64,000 nt of DNA from the NCBI GenBank assembly GCA_016711085.1, contig JADJTR010000012.1, positions 546,140 through 610,139 on the forward strand, in the 5' to 3' direction. Shown here one piece after another: positions 8,777 through 16,817 of this stretch. Made by a program: the position numbers and the translations under genes. How positions within the stretch are numbered: the stretch's first letter is position 1; every line of letters begins with the position of its first letter. The DNA is from Phyllobacteriaceae bacterium (GTDB lineage Bacteria; Pseudomonadota; Alphaproteobacteria; Rhizobiales; Rhizobiaceae). The notes beneath the pieces were generated by a model. It made no database searches. It saw only the letters and a list, made by a program, of their open reading frames with translations, and was not told the origin of the DNA.

Positions 8777-9268
8777 ATGATAAAATCCATAAATACTGAT
8801 GCCGCGTTCAGGCTTCCAAAAGATGGTGATGTGTTATTCAAAATATTCTCAAGGTTGGAGTTTTCGTTGAAAGAAAACGGCTTCTGTCGAATCATGGAAA
8901 AGAACGGGAAGCCATCGGGAAATTTCTATGTTGATTGGAATCGTTATGCGAAAGAGTGTCTTTCTGGTAAATTTTACGATGAAGTGATTAGCACATCAAT
9001 TGCTGAGACGATAATTACCAATCCGCCAAGCAAGCAAGTGTGTTGGGGCCATAGCTTGGATTGGAAAAAAAATATAAAGTCACCAAGTAATTCTCAAGAG
9101 CTAATTGGTGCGGTATGTCGAATTAGAAACAATTTATTTCATGGAGGAAAATCCGGAGACGTTGATCATGATAGAAATGACAACTTAGTAAGAGAAGGCA
9201 TCCAAGTGTTGCTTCTATCATTGGTATATTGCGAAAACGTTAGGCATGTATTCGAGGGAAATTATTGA
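8777..9268 (+). CDS. HEPN-like hypothetical protein (RNxxxH motif)
   Basis: A 163-aa protein ending with RIRNNLFHGGKSGD followed by RNDNLVREGIQVLLLSL. The R-x4-H arrangement (RNNLFH) is the catalytic signature of HEPN ribonucleases, and RNNLFHGGK is typical of the Apea-like HEPN group. It starts 11 bases after the DUF4145 gene, so the two form an operon. Its 3' end overlaps the convergent integrase gene by 29 bases. Base composition is AT-rich like its partner. An RNase toxin or abortive-infection effector is a reasonable inference, not shown. Confidence 0.6.
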   Translation: MIKSINTDAAFRLPKDGDVLFKIFSRLEFSLKENGFCRIMEKNGKPSGNFYVDWNRYAKECLSGKFYDEVISTSIAETIITNPPSKQVCWGHSLDWKKNIKSPSNSQELIGAVCRIRNNLFHGGKSGDVDHDRNDNLVREGIQVLLLSLVYCENVRHVFEGNY

Positions 9269-10367
9269 GCGAAGATAAATAATTGTCCATTGCGCACATT
9301 GCGCCGAGCATCTCCGCAGAATACGAATACCGATTATACACGGCCGCAACTCCGCTTACCGTCCCGGATACGTGGTTGAGTATTCGCTCCGTCACATGGA
9401 TTGGCGCGCCGGTCTCTGCCAATTTCGATGAGAACGTTCGTCGCAGATCATGGAGCACGTAGGGCTCAATACCTAGCGGTTCGTCGAACACACGCTTCGA
9501 TTTGGCCCAGCCGTTGTACGGGCAATCATCGGAGGTGCGCGATGGGAAGAAGTGGTCGGTGCCGCCGGGGAGGCTATCGAGAATCGCCTTAGCCTTTGGC
9601 CCGAGCGGCACCCGGTGTTCACGCTTGTTCTTGGTGAACCCGGCCGGGAACACGATCATGTCGTCCTTGATCCAACTACGGCGCAGTGAACCGATCTCAC
9701 TGCGGCGTTGCCCGGTCAGGATGAGGAGCTGCACGATAGGGCCGAACGGATACGGGAACTCCGCCGCTCGTTGCCAGACCCGCCGCAACTCATCGTCGGT
9801 GAGTACGCGGCTCCGAGCGGTTTTCTTGAAGGACACTGGCGGAACCGGCGAGTCTTCAATGAGGCCGTGACGAACGCACCAGTTCATCATGATTCGGATC
9901 GCCACAAACGCATGGTGCTGTTCGGTCGGCGTTTTCTGCAGGCCCTCAACAATCCGCATCACCTCGGATCGTTTGATGTCTCCCATGCCCTTGGTAAAGG
10001 GGAAATGCCGCACAAGGAGACGCTGGTATTCGGCAATGGTGCGGGGCTTGGTATGCGCCGCCCGGTCGCCGAGAAAGCGCTCCAGTGCCTTCGGGAAGGG
10101 CACCGGCAAGGCGGTGGCGGTATGGGGGTCGAAAGTGGCGACCTCGCTCTGTATCTGCTTGGCGGCGATCCGGGCGTCTTTGAGAGATATAGCCGGATAC
10201 CGGCCAATGGTCTTCCGCTTCCGCCCCTTCCCGTACATGACCACGAACGACTTGCTCCCGCCTTGGGAGACGCGCACGCCGAACCCCGGCAAGGCGTCGT
10301 CGTAGTACGTGATCTGCCCTGAAGTGGGGGGCTTCAGTTTGCCAACGGAAAGGTCGGTCAGGCTCAT
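9240..10367 (-). CDS. int: Tyrosine recombinase/integrase with DUF4102 N-domain
   Basis: A 375-aa integrase. The N-terminal DUF4102 arm-binding domain is seen in LPGFGVRVSQGGSKSFVVMY and RKRKTIGRYPAISLKDARI. The core has TGQRRSEI with the first catalytic Arg, HDLRRTF, LNHVSG and the Tyr region VYNRYSY. Integrases of this group insert islands at the 3' ends of tRNA genes. The gene lies 134 bases from the tRNA-Gln 3' fragment at 10501-10544, so it very probably integrated this island there. It overlaps the HEPN-like gene tail to tail. Confidence 0.93.
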   Translation of the reverse strand: MSLTDLSVGKLKPPTSGQITYYDDALPGFGVRVSQGGSKSFVVMYGKGRKRKTIGRYPAISLKDARIAAKQIQSEVATFDPHTATALPVPFPKALERFLGDRAAHTKPRTIAEYQRLLVRHFPFTKGMGDIKRSEVMRIVEGLQKTPTEQHHAFVAIRIMMNWCVRHGLIEDSPVPPVSFKKTARSRVLTDDELRRVWQRAAEFPYPFGPIVQLLILTGQRRSEIGSLRRSWIKDDMIVFPAGFTKNKREHRVPLGPKAKAILDSLPGGTDHFFPSRTSDDCPYNGWAKSKRVFDEPLGIEPYVLHDLRRTFSSKLAETGAPIHVTERILNHVSGTVSGVAAVYNRYSYSAEMLGAMCAMDNYLSSLNNFPRIHA

Positions 10368-10500
10368 CTTAGGCTCTCAAATCGCGAGACTAACAGGGGT
10401 ACGGGGTGAAACGCCATGTGCCCCTTATAGCAGATAACATATTGTTTTCAATTCGATTGTTGTTCCGGCAAGAGCAGCTATGAGCAGCCTGGAAAGCAAA

Positions 10501-10544
10501 CTCTGACTCCGCTAGTCTTGGTTCGAATCCAGGTCCCCCAGCCA
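10501..10544 (+). other. Right attachment site: 3' half of tRNA-Gln(CTG)
   Basis: From 10501 the sequence reads as a tRNA-Gln 3' half. It has anticodon loop CTCTGAC with CTG at the anticodon position, 3' anticodon stem TCCGC, a 4-base variable loop, T stem CTTGG/CCAGG around TTCGAAT (10517-10533), acceptor strand TCCCCCA, discriminator G and CCA (10542-10544). The 5' half is missing: the bases before 10501 do not supply the expected GCGGA anticodon stem. This is what integrase-mediated insertion leaves at the far end of an island, and it predicts an intact tRNA-Gln(CTG) gene left of the window. It is not a functional tRNA gene. Confidence 0.8.
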
Positions 10545-10587
10545 GCCACTTTCCTGCAAAACCGGCATTCCTGAGCGCGCGGCGATT

Positions 10588-10606
10588 GCCACGGGTTTTC
10601 CGTGGC
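10588..10606. repeat. 7-bp hairpin outside the island junction
   Basis: GCCACGG and CCGTGGC pair around a 5-base loop, 44 bases beyond the tRNA 3' end. It is on the chromosome side of the junction and could be the original tRNA-Gln terminator, although no T run follows. Confidence 0.4.
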
Positions 10607-10749
10607 TTGGCGGCGTGTGAGACGCGTGAGCGTTAGCCGGTGCGCCCGTCTCAGGTCCGTTTAGGGCCAATTCCGGGTCGGAGTCTCAACGGGCGGGTTT
10701 GCGACGAACGCTCGCGGGTTAGGCGATGCACGGCGCGATGCGGAGTGGC

Positions 10750-10900
10750 GTCAAGGAAGCCGGCGTCGGCTGTCTCGCAAGCTGAAAGCTGGGTTTATGC
10801 CATGTCGCTTCCGAAATCCCGGCCTTGCGGCAAACCTCGCCGACAGCCGTTCCATCCTCGACGGATTTCAAAACAAGGACGGTCCGCGCCTGGGAAATCC
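10750..10900 (-). mobile_element. Remnant of an IS3-family OrfA transposase
   Basis: On the minus strand one frame reads ARTVLVLKSVEDG, then TAVGEVCRKAGISEATWHK. This is the helix-turn-helix signature of IS3-group OrfA (LCRKHGISEATFYxW-like). No start, full OrfA or OrfB is present, so it is a short fragment. The remaining sequence between the att site and 11107 shows no gene I can support. Confidence 0.6.
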
Positions 10901-11106
10901 CCGATGCCTTTCCGGTGCTTTCCTTCTCCCGATTGCGAAATCAAGGGTGGAAAAATCCAGCCCGAAACAACCGGATTCGGCGGGGCAGGTCACGCCGGAT
11001 CCCGGCATCCTTGCCAAAGTCGTCTGACCCCGTCTTTGCCAACAACCTGGTCCACTCACCCAACTGGCGCCGCCATGACGCCGGGGAAATCCGCATCCAG
11101 AGCGCA

Positions 11107-11937
11107 TCAGGTGGCAAGAAACCGGCGCAACACGTCGATCTCGATGTCGCTCGCCAGCGTCGGCGCATGGCCGAAACCGTTGAATTCGACAATGAGCGGA
11201 CGCGGCCCGCGCCGCGCCATATCCTCGGCGACCGCCCGCGGCAGCACGTCGGATTCGGCGCCGCGCAGCAGCATCGTTTTCGCCGTCACCGCGTCCCAGT
11301 CCGGCCAGCAGTCGAGATCGGCCCGGTGCAACGTGAACTGGGTGACGATCCGGGGATCGTAATGGACCGTGACCTTGCCCGAATCGGTGCGCCGCGCCGA
11401 GGTTTCGGACAGCCGACGCCAGAAGGCCGCGCTGTTGTTTCCGAATGGCTTGTAGTTCGTCCTGAACCACGCCTCCAGTTCGCCCATCGTGTCAAAGATC
11501 GGCGGCGCGCCGACATAGGCGGCAATGCGACTCACCGCGTTTTCGGGAATGGACGGGCCGATGTCGTTGACGACGAGATGGCTGATACGCGATTTCAGGA
11601 CGCCCGCCGCCAGCGTCACGCCGAGAAGCCCGCCCATCGAGGTGCCGACCCAGCGCAGCCGGTCGATGCCGAAATGATCGAGAATGGCCAACGCATCGTC
11701 GCCATAGGCCGAGTAGGAATAGCCGATAGCCGCGTCGTCGGCCCATGACGACAGGCCTCGGCCGCGCGTATCGGGGCAAATGACGTGGTAGTCCGCCGAT
11801 AGCGCTTCGGCGGCTTCGTCGAAATCGCGGCCGGTGCGCGCCAGTCCGTGCCACATGACAAGCGCGGAGCGACCCCGCTCGCCCCATTCGCTGACATGGA
11901 GTTCGTGGTCGCCGGCGCGGACATAGGTCGAGCGCAT
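11107..11937 (-). CDS. Alpha/beta-fold hydrolase
   Basis: A 276-aa protein with the alpha/beta hydrolase pattern: ALVMWHGLARTGRDFDEAA (oxyanion region), CPDTRGRGLS, the nucleophile elbow VGTSMGG, and a late FNGFGHAPTL carrying the likely catalytic His. It starts at ATG 11937 in a TGATG overlap with the LivM-type permease stop, so it is the last gene of the operon. A thioesterase, lactonase or C-C hydrolase acting on the ligand imported by this operon would fit. The exact substrate cannot be read from sequence. Confidence 0.88.
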   Translation of the reverse strand: MRSTYVRAGDHELHVSEWGERGRSALVMWHGLARTGRDFDEAAEALSADYHVICPDTRGRGLSSWADDAAIGYSYSAYGDDALAILDHFGIDRLRWVGTSMGGLLGVTLAAGVLKSRISHLVVNDIGPSIPENAVSRIAAYVGAPPIFDTMGELEAWFRTNYKPFGNNSAAFWRRLSETSARRTDSGKVTVHYDPRIVTQFTLHRADLDCWPDWDAVTAKTMLLRGAESDVLPRAVAEDMARRGPRPLIVEFNGFGHAPTLASDIEIDVLRRFLAT

Positions 11938-13028
11938 CAGTGCGTTCCCTTTTTCATGAGCGTTCCCGCGACACCGGCCGGGAAAAAATAGACAAGCAGG
12001 ATGAACAGGATGCCGAGCCAGAACAGCCAGCGATCCGGGTTGAGCAATTGCGGCAGGACCGGAATGGCGGCGGTCGCCTCGGCCGCCGCGCCCATCAGAT
12101 CCTTCAGGTAGAATTGGGCCAGGCTCATCACCGTCACGCCGATCACCGCTCCGGTCATCGTGCCCATGCCGCCGATGACCACCATCAGCAGGATGTCGAT
12201 CATGATGGCGAAGGATAATGTCGTCTCCGGGCCGGTATAGCGCAGCCAAACCGCCCAGACGACGCCGGCGCACGCGGCGATGACGGCGGCGATGACGAAC
12301 ACCGCCGTCCGGTAGGCGACGACCCGGTAGCCGATTGCTTCTGCGCGGATTTCGTTCTCTCGCACGGCTTCCAGCACGGCGCCAAGCGGCGAGCGGATAA
12401 TGCGGTAGAGCGCCGCGAACAGGACAAGGCAGGTGAGGAAAACGAAATAGTAGGCCGCGATCTTGCCGTCCATGCGCACCCCGAACCATTTGGCCGCCTT
12501 GCCGTCGGCGCCGGTGAACAGGATCGTCGCCGGCGTCAGCAATTTCGGTGCGACGTAGACGAGGCCGTCCTCGCCATTGGTGATCGCCGACAATTGCGAG
12601 GCGAGCACCAGCATGACCGACGCGGCGGCAAGCGTGACCATGGCGAAGAAAATCGCTTTCACCCTGAGCGACAGCACGCCGATCAGCGCCGCCAGCGCGG
12701 CGGCCGCGACAATGCCCGCGCCGCCGCCGACAAGCACCGCGGACCAGCCCGGGCCCCACTGCTTCAGCGCGATAGCGGCGCCATAGGCGCCAAGCCCGAA
12801 AAACATGGTGTGGGCGAAGGAGACGATGCCGGTATAGCCGATCAGCAGGTCGTAGCTCGCCACCAGCACGATGAAGACGCAGATACGCGCGGCCACCTGC
12901 TGGCTGCGCACGTCGCCGAACAGGAACGGCGCGAAGGCGAGAATGAGACCGATCGCCGCCGCGATGGCGTAAACCGCCAGCCGGCCGTTGCGGGCCCTGT
13001 CGGGAAGGGATGGTCCGTTCGCGCCCAT
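11937..13028 (-). CDS. Branched-chain amino acid-type ABC permease (LivM family)
   Basis: A 363-aa inner-membrane permease with many hydrophobic segments and the LivM signature region GYTGIVSFAHTMFFGLGAYGAA near residues 65-90. The conserved cytoplasmic loop RIIRSPLGAVLEAVRENEIRAEAIGY and a late GGMGTMTGAVIG are also present. It pairs with the LivH-type permease 10 bases upstream to form the channel. HAAT-family transporters of this kind import amino acids but also many aromatic and aliphatic carboxylates. The acyl-CoA ligase in the same operon points to a carboxylic acid here. Confidence 0.92.
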   Translation of the reverse strand: MGANGPSLPDRARNGRLAVYAIAAAIGLILAFAPFLFGDVRSQQVAARICVFIVLVASYDLLIGYTGIVSFAHTMFFGLGAYGAAIALKQWGPGWSAVLVGGGAGIVAAAALAALIGVLSLRVKAIFFAMVTLAAASVMLVLASQLSAITNGEDGLVYVAPKLLTPATILFTGADGKAAKWFGVRMDGKIAAYYFVFLTCLVLFAALYRIIRSPLGAVLEAVRENEIRAEAIGYRVVAYRTAVFVIAAVIAACAGVVWAVWLRYTGPETTLSFAIMIDILLMVVIGGMGTMTGAVIGVTVMSLAQFYLKDLMGAAAEATAAIPVLPQLLNPDRWLFWLGILFILLVYFFPAGVAGTLMKKGTH

Positions 13029-13038
13029 GCTCGCCTCC

Positions 13039-14031
13039 CTACCGCTTGACCGCCGGCAACAAGCCGTTTGGACGCCACATCAGGATCGCCAGCATCAACA
13101 GCATGTTGGAGGCCAGCGACAGCTTGGGAAACAGGAAGGCGACATAGTTGCCGAGCAGCCCGACCATCAGGGCGCCGACCAACGAACCCTGAATGGATCC
13201 GAGTCCGCCAATGATCACGACGATGAAGACGAGAACCAGCATTTCGCCGCCAAGCGTCGCCGAGATCAGGCCCTGGTAGCCGGCCCACATCGCGCCCCCG
13301 ACCGCGGCGAGCGCAGAACCGGCCATGAAGACGGCGATGAACAGCCGGTCGACACGGTAACCGAGCGCCTCGACCATCTCGCGGTTCTCGACGCCGGCGC
13401 GGATGAGCAGGCCGATCCGCGTGCGGTTCAACATCAGATGCAACGCCACATAGGCGGCGAGCCCGAGGCCGAAGGCGAACAGACGATAGATTTCAATCGC
13501 CACGTCTCCGAGGATGATCGACCCGGTGAGCAGCGCCGGCCGCGGCACCGCGACCGGGCTGCCGCCCCAGATGGCGAGGACGATCTGTTCGGCGACAATC
13601 AACGCGCCCATGGTGATGAGGATCTGGCGCAGATGATCGCGATAGACCGGCCGCACGATCACGCGCTCGAACAGATAGCCGGCCGCGAGGCCGAACAGCG
13701 CCGCCGCGCCGATCGCCGCGCCGAGCGCCATCAGGTTCAGGGTCAGCGACGGCGCGCCGACCCAGCCGCCGAGCGCGGCGAGCGTGCTTGCCGCGATGAA
13801 CGCGCCGAAGGTGACAAACGCGGAATGGCCGAAATTGAGCACATCCATCAGGCCGAAGATCAGGCTCAGTCCGGACGCCATCATGAAGATCATCATTCCC
13901 ATCGCGAGGCCGGCGATGGAGAGAGTCGCCCAAGACGAGAACGAACCGATCAGCGGCAGCGCCGCGACAACCATGATTGCCGGCAAAAAGGCGATGCCGA
14001 AACGGGAAAAGAGTGCGCCGGCCGCGTTCAT
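13039..14031 (-). CDS. Branched-chain amino acid-type ABC permease (LivH family)
   Basis: A 330-aa permease with about eight hydrophobic segments. The LivH hallmark SLIFGLMDVLNFGHSAFVTFGAF is near residues 55-78, followed by ERVIVRPVYRDHLRQILITMG and a C-terminal GGLGSIQGSLVGA. It starts 9 bases after the LivF-type ATPase gene. It forms the transmembrane heterodimer with the LivM-type permease. Confidence 0.92.
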   Translation of the reverse strand: MNAAGALFSRFGIAFLPAIMVVAALPLIGSFSSWATLSIAGLAMGMMIFMMASGLSLIFGLMDVLNFGHSAFVTFGAFIAASTLAALGGWVGAPSLTLNLMALGAAIGAAALFGLAAGYLFERVIVRPVYRDHLRQILITMGALIVAEQIVLAIWGGSPVAVPRPALLTGSIILGDVAIEIYRLFAFGLGLAAYVALHLMLNRTRIGLLIRAGVENREMVEALGYRVDRLFIAVFMAGSALAAVGGAMWAGYQGLISATLGGEMLVLVFIVVIIGGLGSIQGSLVGALMVGLLGNYVAFLFPKLSLASNMLLMLAILMWRPNGLLPAVKR

Positions 14032-14040
14032 CGCGTCTCC

Positions 14041-14763
14041 TCAATGATGGGCGTCGAGCGACAGCCCGAGCAATCGCGTCTGCAGGTCCCGGTCGGCGGC
14101 AAGTTCCGCCATGACGCCGCGATGGACGATGCGGCCGTCGTCGATGACCGCCACGGTCTCGCCGAGCGACGAGGCGAACAGGAAATTCTGCTCCACCAGC
14201 AGGATCGTGGTTTCGCGGGCGATGTCGCGGAAGGCGTCGATCATGGCGCGGATGATGGCCGGCGCCAGGCCCTTGGTCGGCTCGTCGATGAGGATGAGCT
14301 GGCGCGGCTCGATGATGGCGCGCGATATCGCCAGCATCTGTTTCTGCCCGCCAGACAATGCCCACGCCGATTTGTCGCGAAACTTTTCCATGGCGGGGAA
14401 CAGCGTGAAAATGCGCTTCAGCCGACCCGGATCGAAACCGGCGGGGCCGGCGGCGAGACGGAGGTTCTCCTCAACCGTCAGCCCGCCGAAAATACCCATG
14501 TTCTCCGGTACATAGGCGACGCCAAGGCGGGCGATCTCGGAGGTGTGCATGGCCGAGATGTCACGGTGGCCGAGCACCACAGCGCCGCTGCGCGCCCGCC
14601 AAAGCCCCATGATGGTGCGCAGCGTCGTCGTCTTGCCCGCGCCGTTGCGGCCGAGCAGCACATGAACGCCGCCGCGCGGCACGTCGAGGGAGACGCCGTG
14701 CAGGATGCGGTATTGCGCGATGTCGGTGTGCACGTCGTCGAGGCGCAGGATGAAGTCGCTCAT
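14041..14763 (-). CDS. ABC transporter ATPase (LivF family)
   Basis: A 240-aa ATPase with Walker A GRNGAGKTTT near residues 38-47, VAYVPENMGIFGGLTVEENL, signature ALSGGQKQML, Walker B LILIDEPTKGLAP and H-loop region LLVEQNF. ATG 14763 overlaps the LivG-type gene by 4 bases (ATGA), so I take that start rather than the longer open frame. It energises uptake together with the LivG-type ATPase. Confidence 0.92.
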   Translation of the reverse strand: MSDFILRLDDVHTDIAQYRILHGVSLDVPRGGVHVLLGRNGAGKTTTLRTIMGLWRARSGAVVLGHRDISAMHTSEIARLGVAYVPENMGIFGGLTVEENLRLAAGPAGFDPGRLKRIFTLFPAMEKFRDKSAWALSGGQKQMLAISRAIIEPRQLILIDEPTKGLAPAIIRAMIDAFRDIARETTILLVEQNFLFASSLGETVAVIDDGRIVHRGVMAELAADRDLQTRLLGLSLDAHH

Positions 14764-15524
14764 GGCGCCGCATCCGCGACGCCGAGATAGATTTCGCGGA
14801 CGATCGGAAGGGCCATGACGTTCTCGGGTGCGCCGTCGGCGACCAGCTCGCCATTGTTGAGGACGACGATCCGGTCGGCCAGCGCCCGCACGACGCTCAT
14901 CTTGTGTTCGACCAGCAGCACCGTTTTGGACCGGTCGGCCTTGATCGCGCCGATGAGATCGAGAATGACCGGCGCCTCGTCGACGCTCATGCCTGCGGTT
15001 GGTTCGTCGAACATGAAGATGTCCGGATCCATGGCGGCCAGGAGGGCGACCTCCAGCTTGCGCTGGTCGCCATGCGACAGGGCGGCGGCCGGCACATGCG
15101 CCGCATCCTCGAGACGAACCGTCGCCAGATGCGCCATCGCTTTTTTCTCGAGATGCGGAAATGCGCCGACCGACCGCCACGGACGCCAGCCGTCGCCGGC
15201 CCGGGCCTGCACCGCGAGGCGGACATTCTCGAGTACGGAAAGGCGGGGAAACAAATTGGTGAGCTGGAAGGCGCGGCCGATGCCGACGCCCGCCCGCGTC
15301 GAGGCTGGCAGGCGCGTAATGTTACGCCCATCCTTGAAGATCGCGCCCGATGTCGGGGCCAACTGACCCGACACGAGATTGAACCAGGTGGTCTTGCCGG
15401 CGCCGTTCGGGCCGACAATGGCCGTCAGTTCGCCCGGCCGGAACGCGCACGACACGCTGTTGACGGCGACATGCCCGCCAAAGCGGATCGTCAGGTCCTT
15501 TGTTTCCAGCGATGGCGCGGCCAA
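14760..15524 (-). CDS. ABC transporter ATPase (LivG family), TTG start
   Basis: A 254-aa ATPase with Walker A GPNGAGKTT, the LivG-type GIGRAFQLTNLFPRLSVLEN segment, a signature replaced by ALSHGDQRKLEVAL, Walker B IFMFDEPTAGM and H-loop LLVEHKM. No ATG or GTG is available at the start: TTG 15524 follows a GGAGG ribosome-binding site at good spacing. The usual LSGG is LSHG here, as in many LivG proteins. It overlaps the LivF-type gene by 4 bases. Confidence 0.9.
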   Translation of the reverse strand: MAAPSLETKDLTIRFGGHVAVNSVSCAFRPGELTAIVGPNGAGKTTWFNLVSGQLAPTSGAIFKDGRNITRLPASTRAGVGIGRAFQLTNLFPRLSVLENVRLAVQARAGDGWRPWRSVGAFPHLEKKAMAHLATVRLEDAAHVPAAALSHGDQRKLEVALLAAMDPDIFMFDEPTAGMSVDEAPVILDLIGAIKADRSKTVLLVEHKMSVVRALADRIVVLNNGELVADGAPENVMALPIVREIYLGVADAAP

Positions 15525-15544
15525 GAATGCATCCCTCCGGGGAA

Positions 15545-15576
15545 TTCCGGCCCTCCCGCCAAGGGGAGGGCCGGAA
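15545..15576 (-). promoter_or_regulatory. 13-bp hairpin between substrate-binding and ATPase genes
   Basis: TTCCGGCCCTCCC at 15545-15557 pairs perfectly with GGGAGGGCCGGAA at 15564-15576 around a 6-base loop. It sits between the binding-protein gene and the LivG-type gene. Hairpins in this position commonly protect the upstream mRNA and lower downstream expression, giving excess binding protein. There is no T run for full termination. Confidence 0.6.
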
Positions 15577-15581
15577 CAGGA

Positions 15582-16790
15582 TCATTTCGAATTGTCGCGT
15601 CCGACCGGGATGTTCATCTCCTCGGCCTTGATCTCGCGGACCAGTTCCGGAATGGCCCATTTGACTGCGTCATCGACCTTGATCTTGAAGTGATACATCG
15701 ATTGCAAGGCCTGATGGTCCTCCTTGCGGAAGGTCATGGAGCCCTTCGGTGTGTCGAAGCTCATGCCTTCCATGGTCTTGATCAGGCTTTCGGTTTCGAG
15801 GTCGGGCGAGGTTTCCAGCGCCTTGACGATGGCCATCGCCGCCGCCATGCCGCCGGCGGTGAAGAAATCCGGCGGCGCCTGGAAGCGCTTCTGGTGTTCG
15901 GCGACCAGCCAGTCGTTCACCGGGTTCTTGGGGATGTCGTAGTAGTAGTAGATCGCGCCTTCCATGCCGGGAACGCGCTTGTAGGTCGGCAGCACCGCGA
16001 GGATGTGGCCGCCGGTGGAGATTTCGATGCCGTGGCGCGACGGCTCCATGCCGACCAGCGCGCCCATCGGATCGCCGGAGCCGGCGACGTAAATAAGGAT
16101 GACCTTGCGGCCCGGTTTGTCTTTCAGCGCCGTGAACAGTCGCTCGCCGACCGCGGTGTAGTCCGTTGTCTTCAACGGCACGTATTCTTCCGCGACGATG
16201 GTCGCTCCGCTGCCCTCGAGCGCTTTCTTGAAGGCGGCGATGCCGTCCTTGCCGAAGGCGTAGTCCTCGGCAAGCGTCGCTACCGACAGGTTGGCGTCCG
16301 GTTTCAGCGCCAGCGCCTGGGCCTGCATGTCCATTGAGGAATTGCGCGATGTCTTGAACACGTAGCGGTTGGAATCCTTGCCGGTCAGCGAATCGGCGAC
16401 GGCCGGCTCGACGAGGAGGATTTTCTGGTGTTCGGCCGCCACCGGCAGCATCGCGGTGGTGACGCCCGAAGAAGTGCCGCCGACGGCGATGAGCGCGCCA
16501 TCGTCGCCATAGGCTTCTGCCAGCGCCGAGCGGCCGATGTCGGGTTTGAACTGTGTGTCCTTCTCGATCACTTCGATCTTGTGGCCCTTGACCATCATCG
16601 TGCCCTTGGTGGCGTACTCCAGCCCCATGGCGAAACCGGTCGAGGTCTGTTTGGAATAGACCTCCAGCGGCGAGCCGGACAAGCCGTGCACCAGCGCGAT
16701 CTTGATGGGATCGCCGTCGGCGGCGAGCGCAGCGAATCCTCCGGCGGCGAGCGCCGCGCCGGCGGCGAGTGCGAGTATCAGGCGTCTCAT
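15582..16790 (-). CDS. Periplasmic ligand-binding protein of a branched-chain amino acid-type ABC transporter
   Basis: A 402-aa protein with a Sec signal peptide (MRRLILALAAGAALAAGGF, likely cut after AALAA). The mature part is a Peripla_BP_6-type domain: IKIALVHGLSGSPLEVYSKQ, GHKIEVIEKDTQFKP, then GGTSSGVTTAMLPVAAEHQK and SNRYVFKTSRNS. It should bind the ligand in the periplasm for the LivFGHM-like channel encoded downstream. It starts 27 bases after the SDR gene. Confidence 0.92.
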   Translation of the reverse strand: MRRLILALAAGAALAAGGFAALAADGDPIKIALVHGLSGSPLEVYSKQTSTGFAMGLEYATKGTMMVKGHKIEVIEKDTQFKPDIGRSALAEAYGDDGALIAVGGTSSGVTTAMLPVAAEHQKILLVEPAVADSLTGKDSNRYVFKTSRNSSMDMQAQALALKPDANLSVATLAEDYAFGKDGIAAFKKALEGSGATIVAEEYVPLKTTDYTAVGERLFTALKDKPGRKVILIYVAGSGDPMGALVGMEPSRHGIEISTGGHILAVLPTYKRVPGMEGAIYYYYDIPKNPVNDWLVAEHQKRFQAPPDFFTAGGMAAAMAIVKALETSPDLETESLIKTMEGMSFDTPKGSMTFRKEDHQALQSMYHFKIKVDDAVKWAIPELVREIKAEEMNIPVGRDNSK

Positions 16791-16817
16791 GTTAGCTCCT
16801 CCTTGGTGAGCGTTGAA

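Noticed and set aside
10501..10544. tmRNA 3' end or a functional tRNA
   Set aside because: The T arm, CTG anticodon loop and TCCCCCA-G-CCA acceptor match tRNA-Gln. The 5' half is missing, so it is neither tmRNA nor a working tRNA.
11107..12759. 550-aa frame joining the hydrolase to upstream sequence
   Set aside because: Only the last 276 residues are hydrolase. The rest is an off-frame reading of the LivM-type gene.
12988..14790. 600-aa plus-strand frame over the permease and LivF genes
   Set aside because: It is antisense to conserved transporter genes, and its composition is dominated by charged residues with no recognisable domain.
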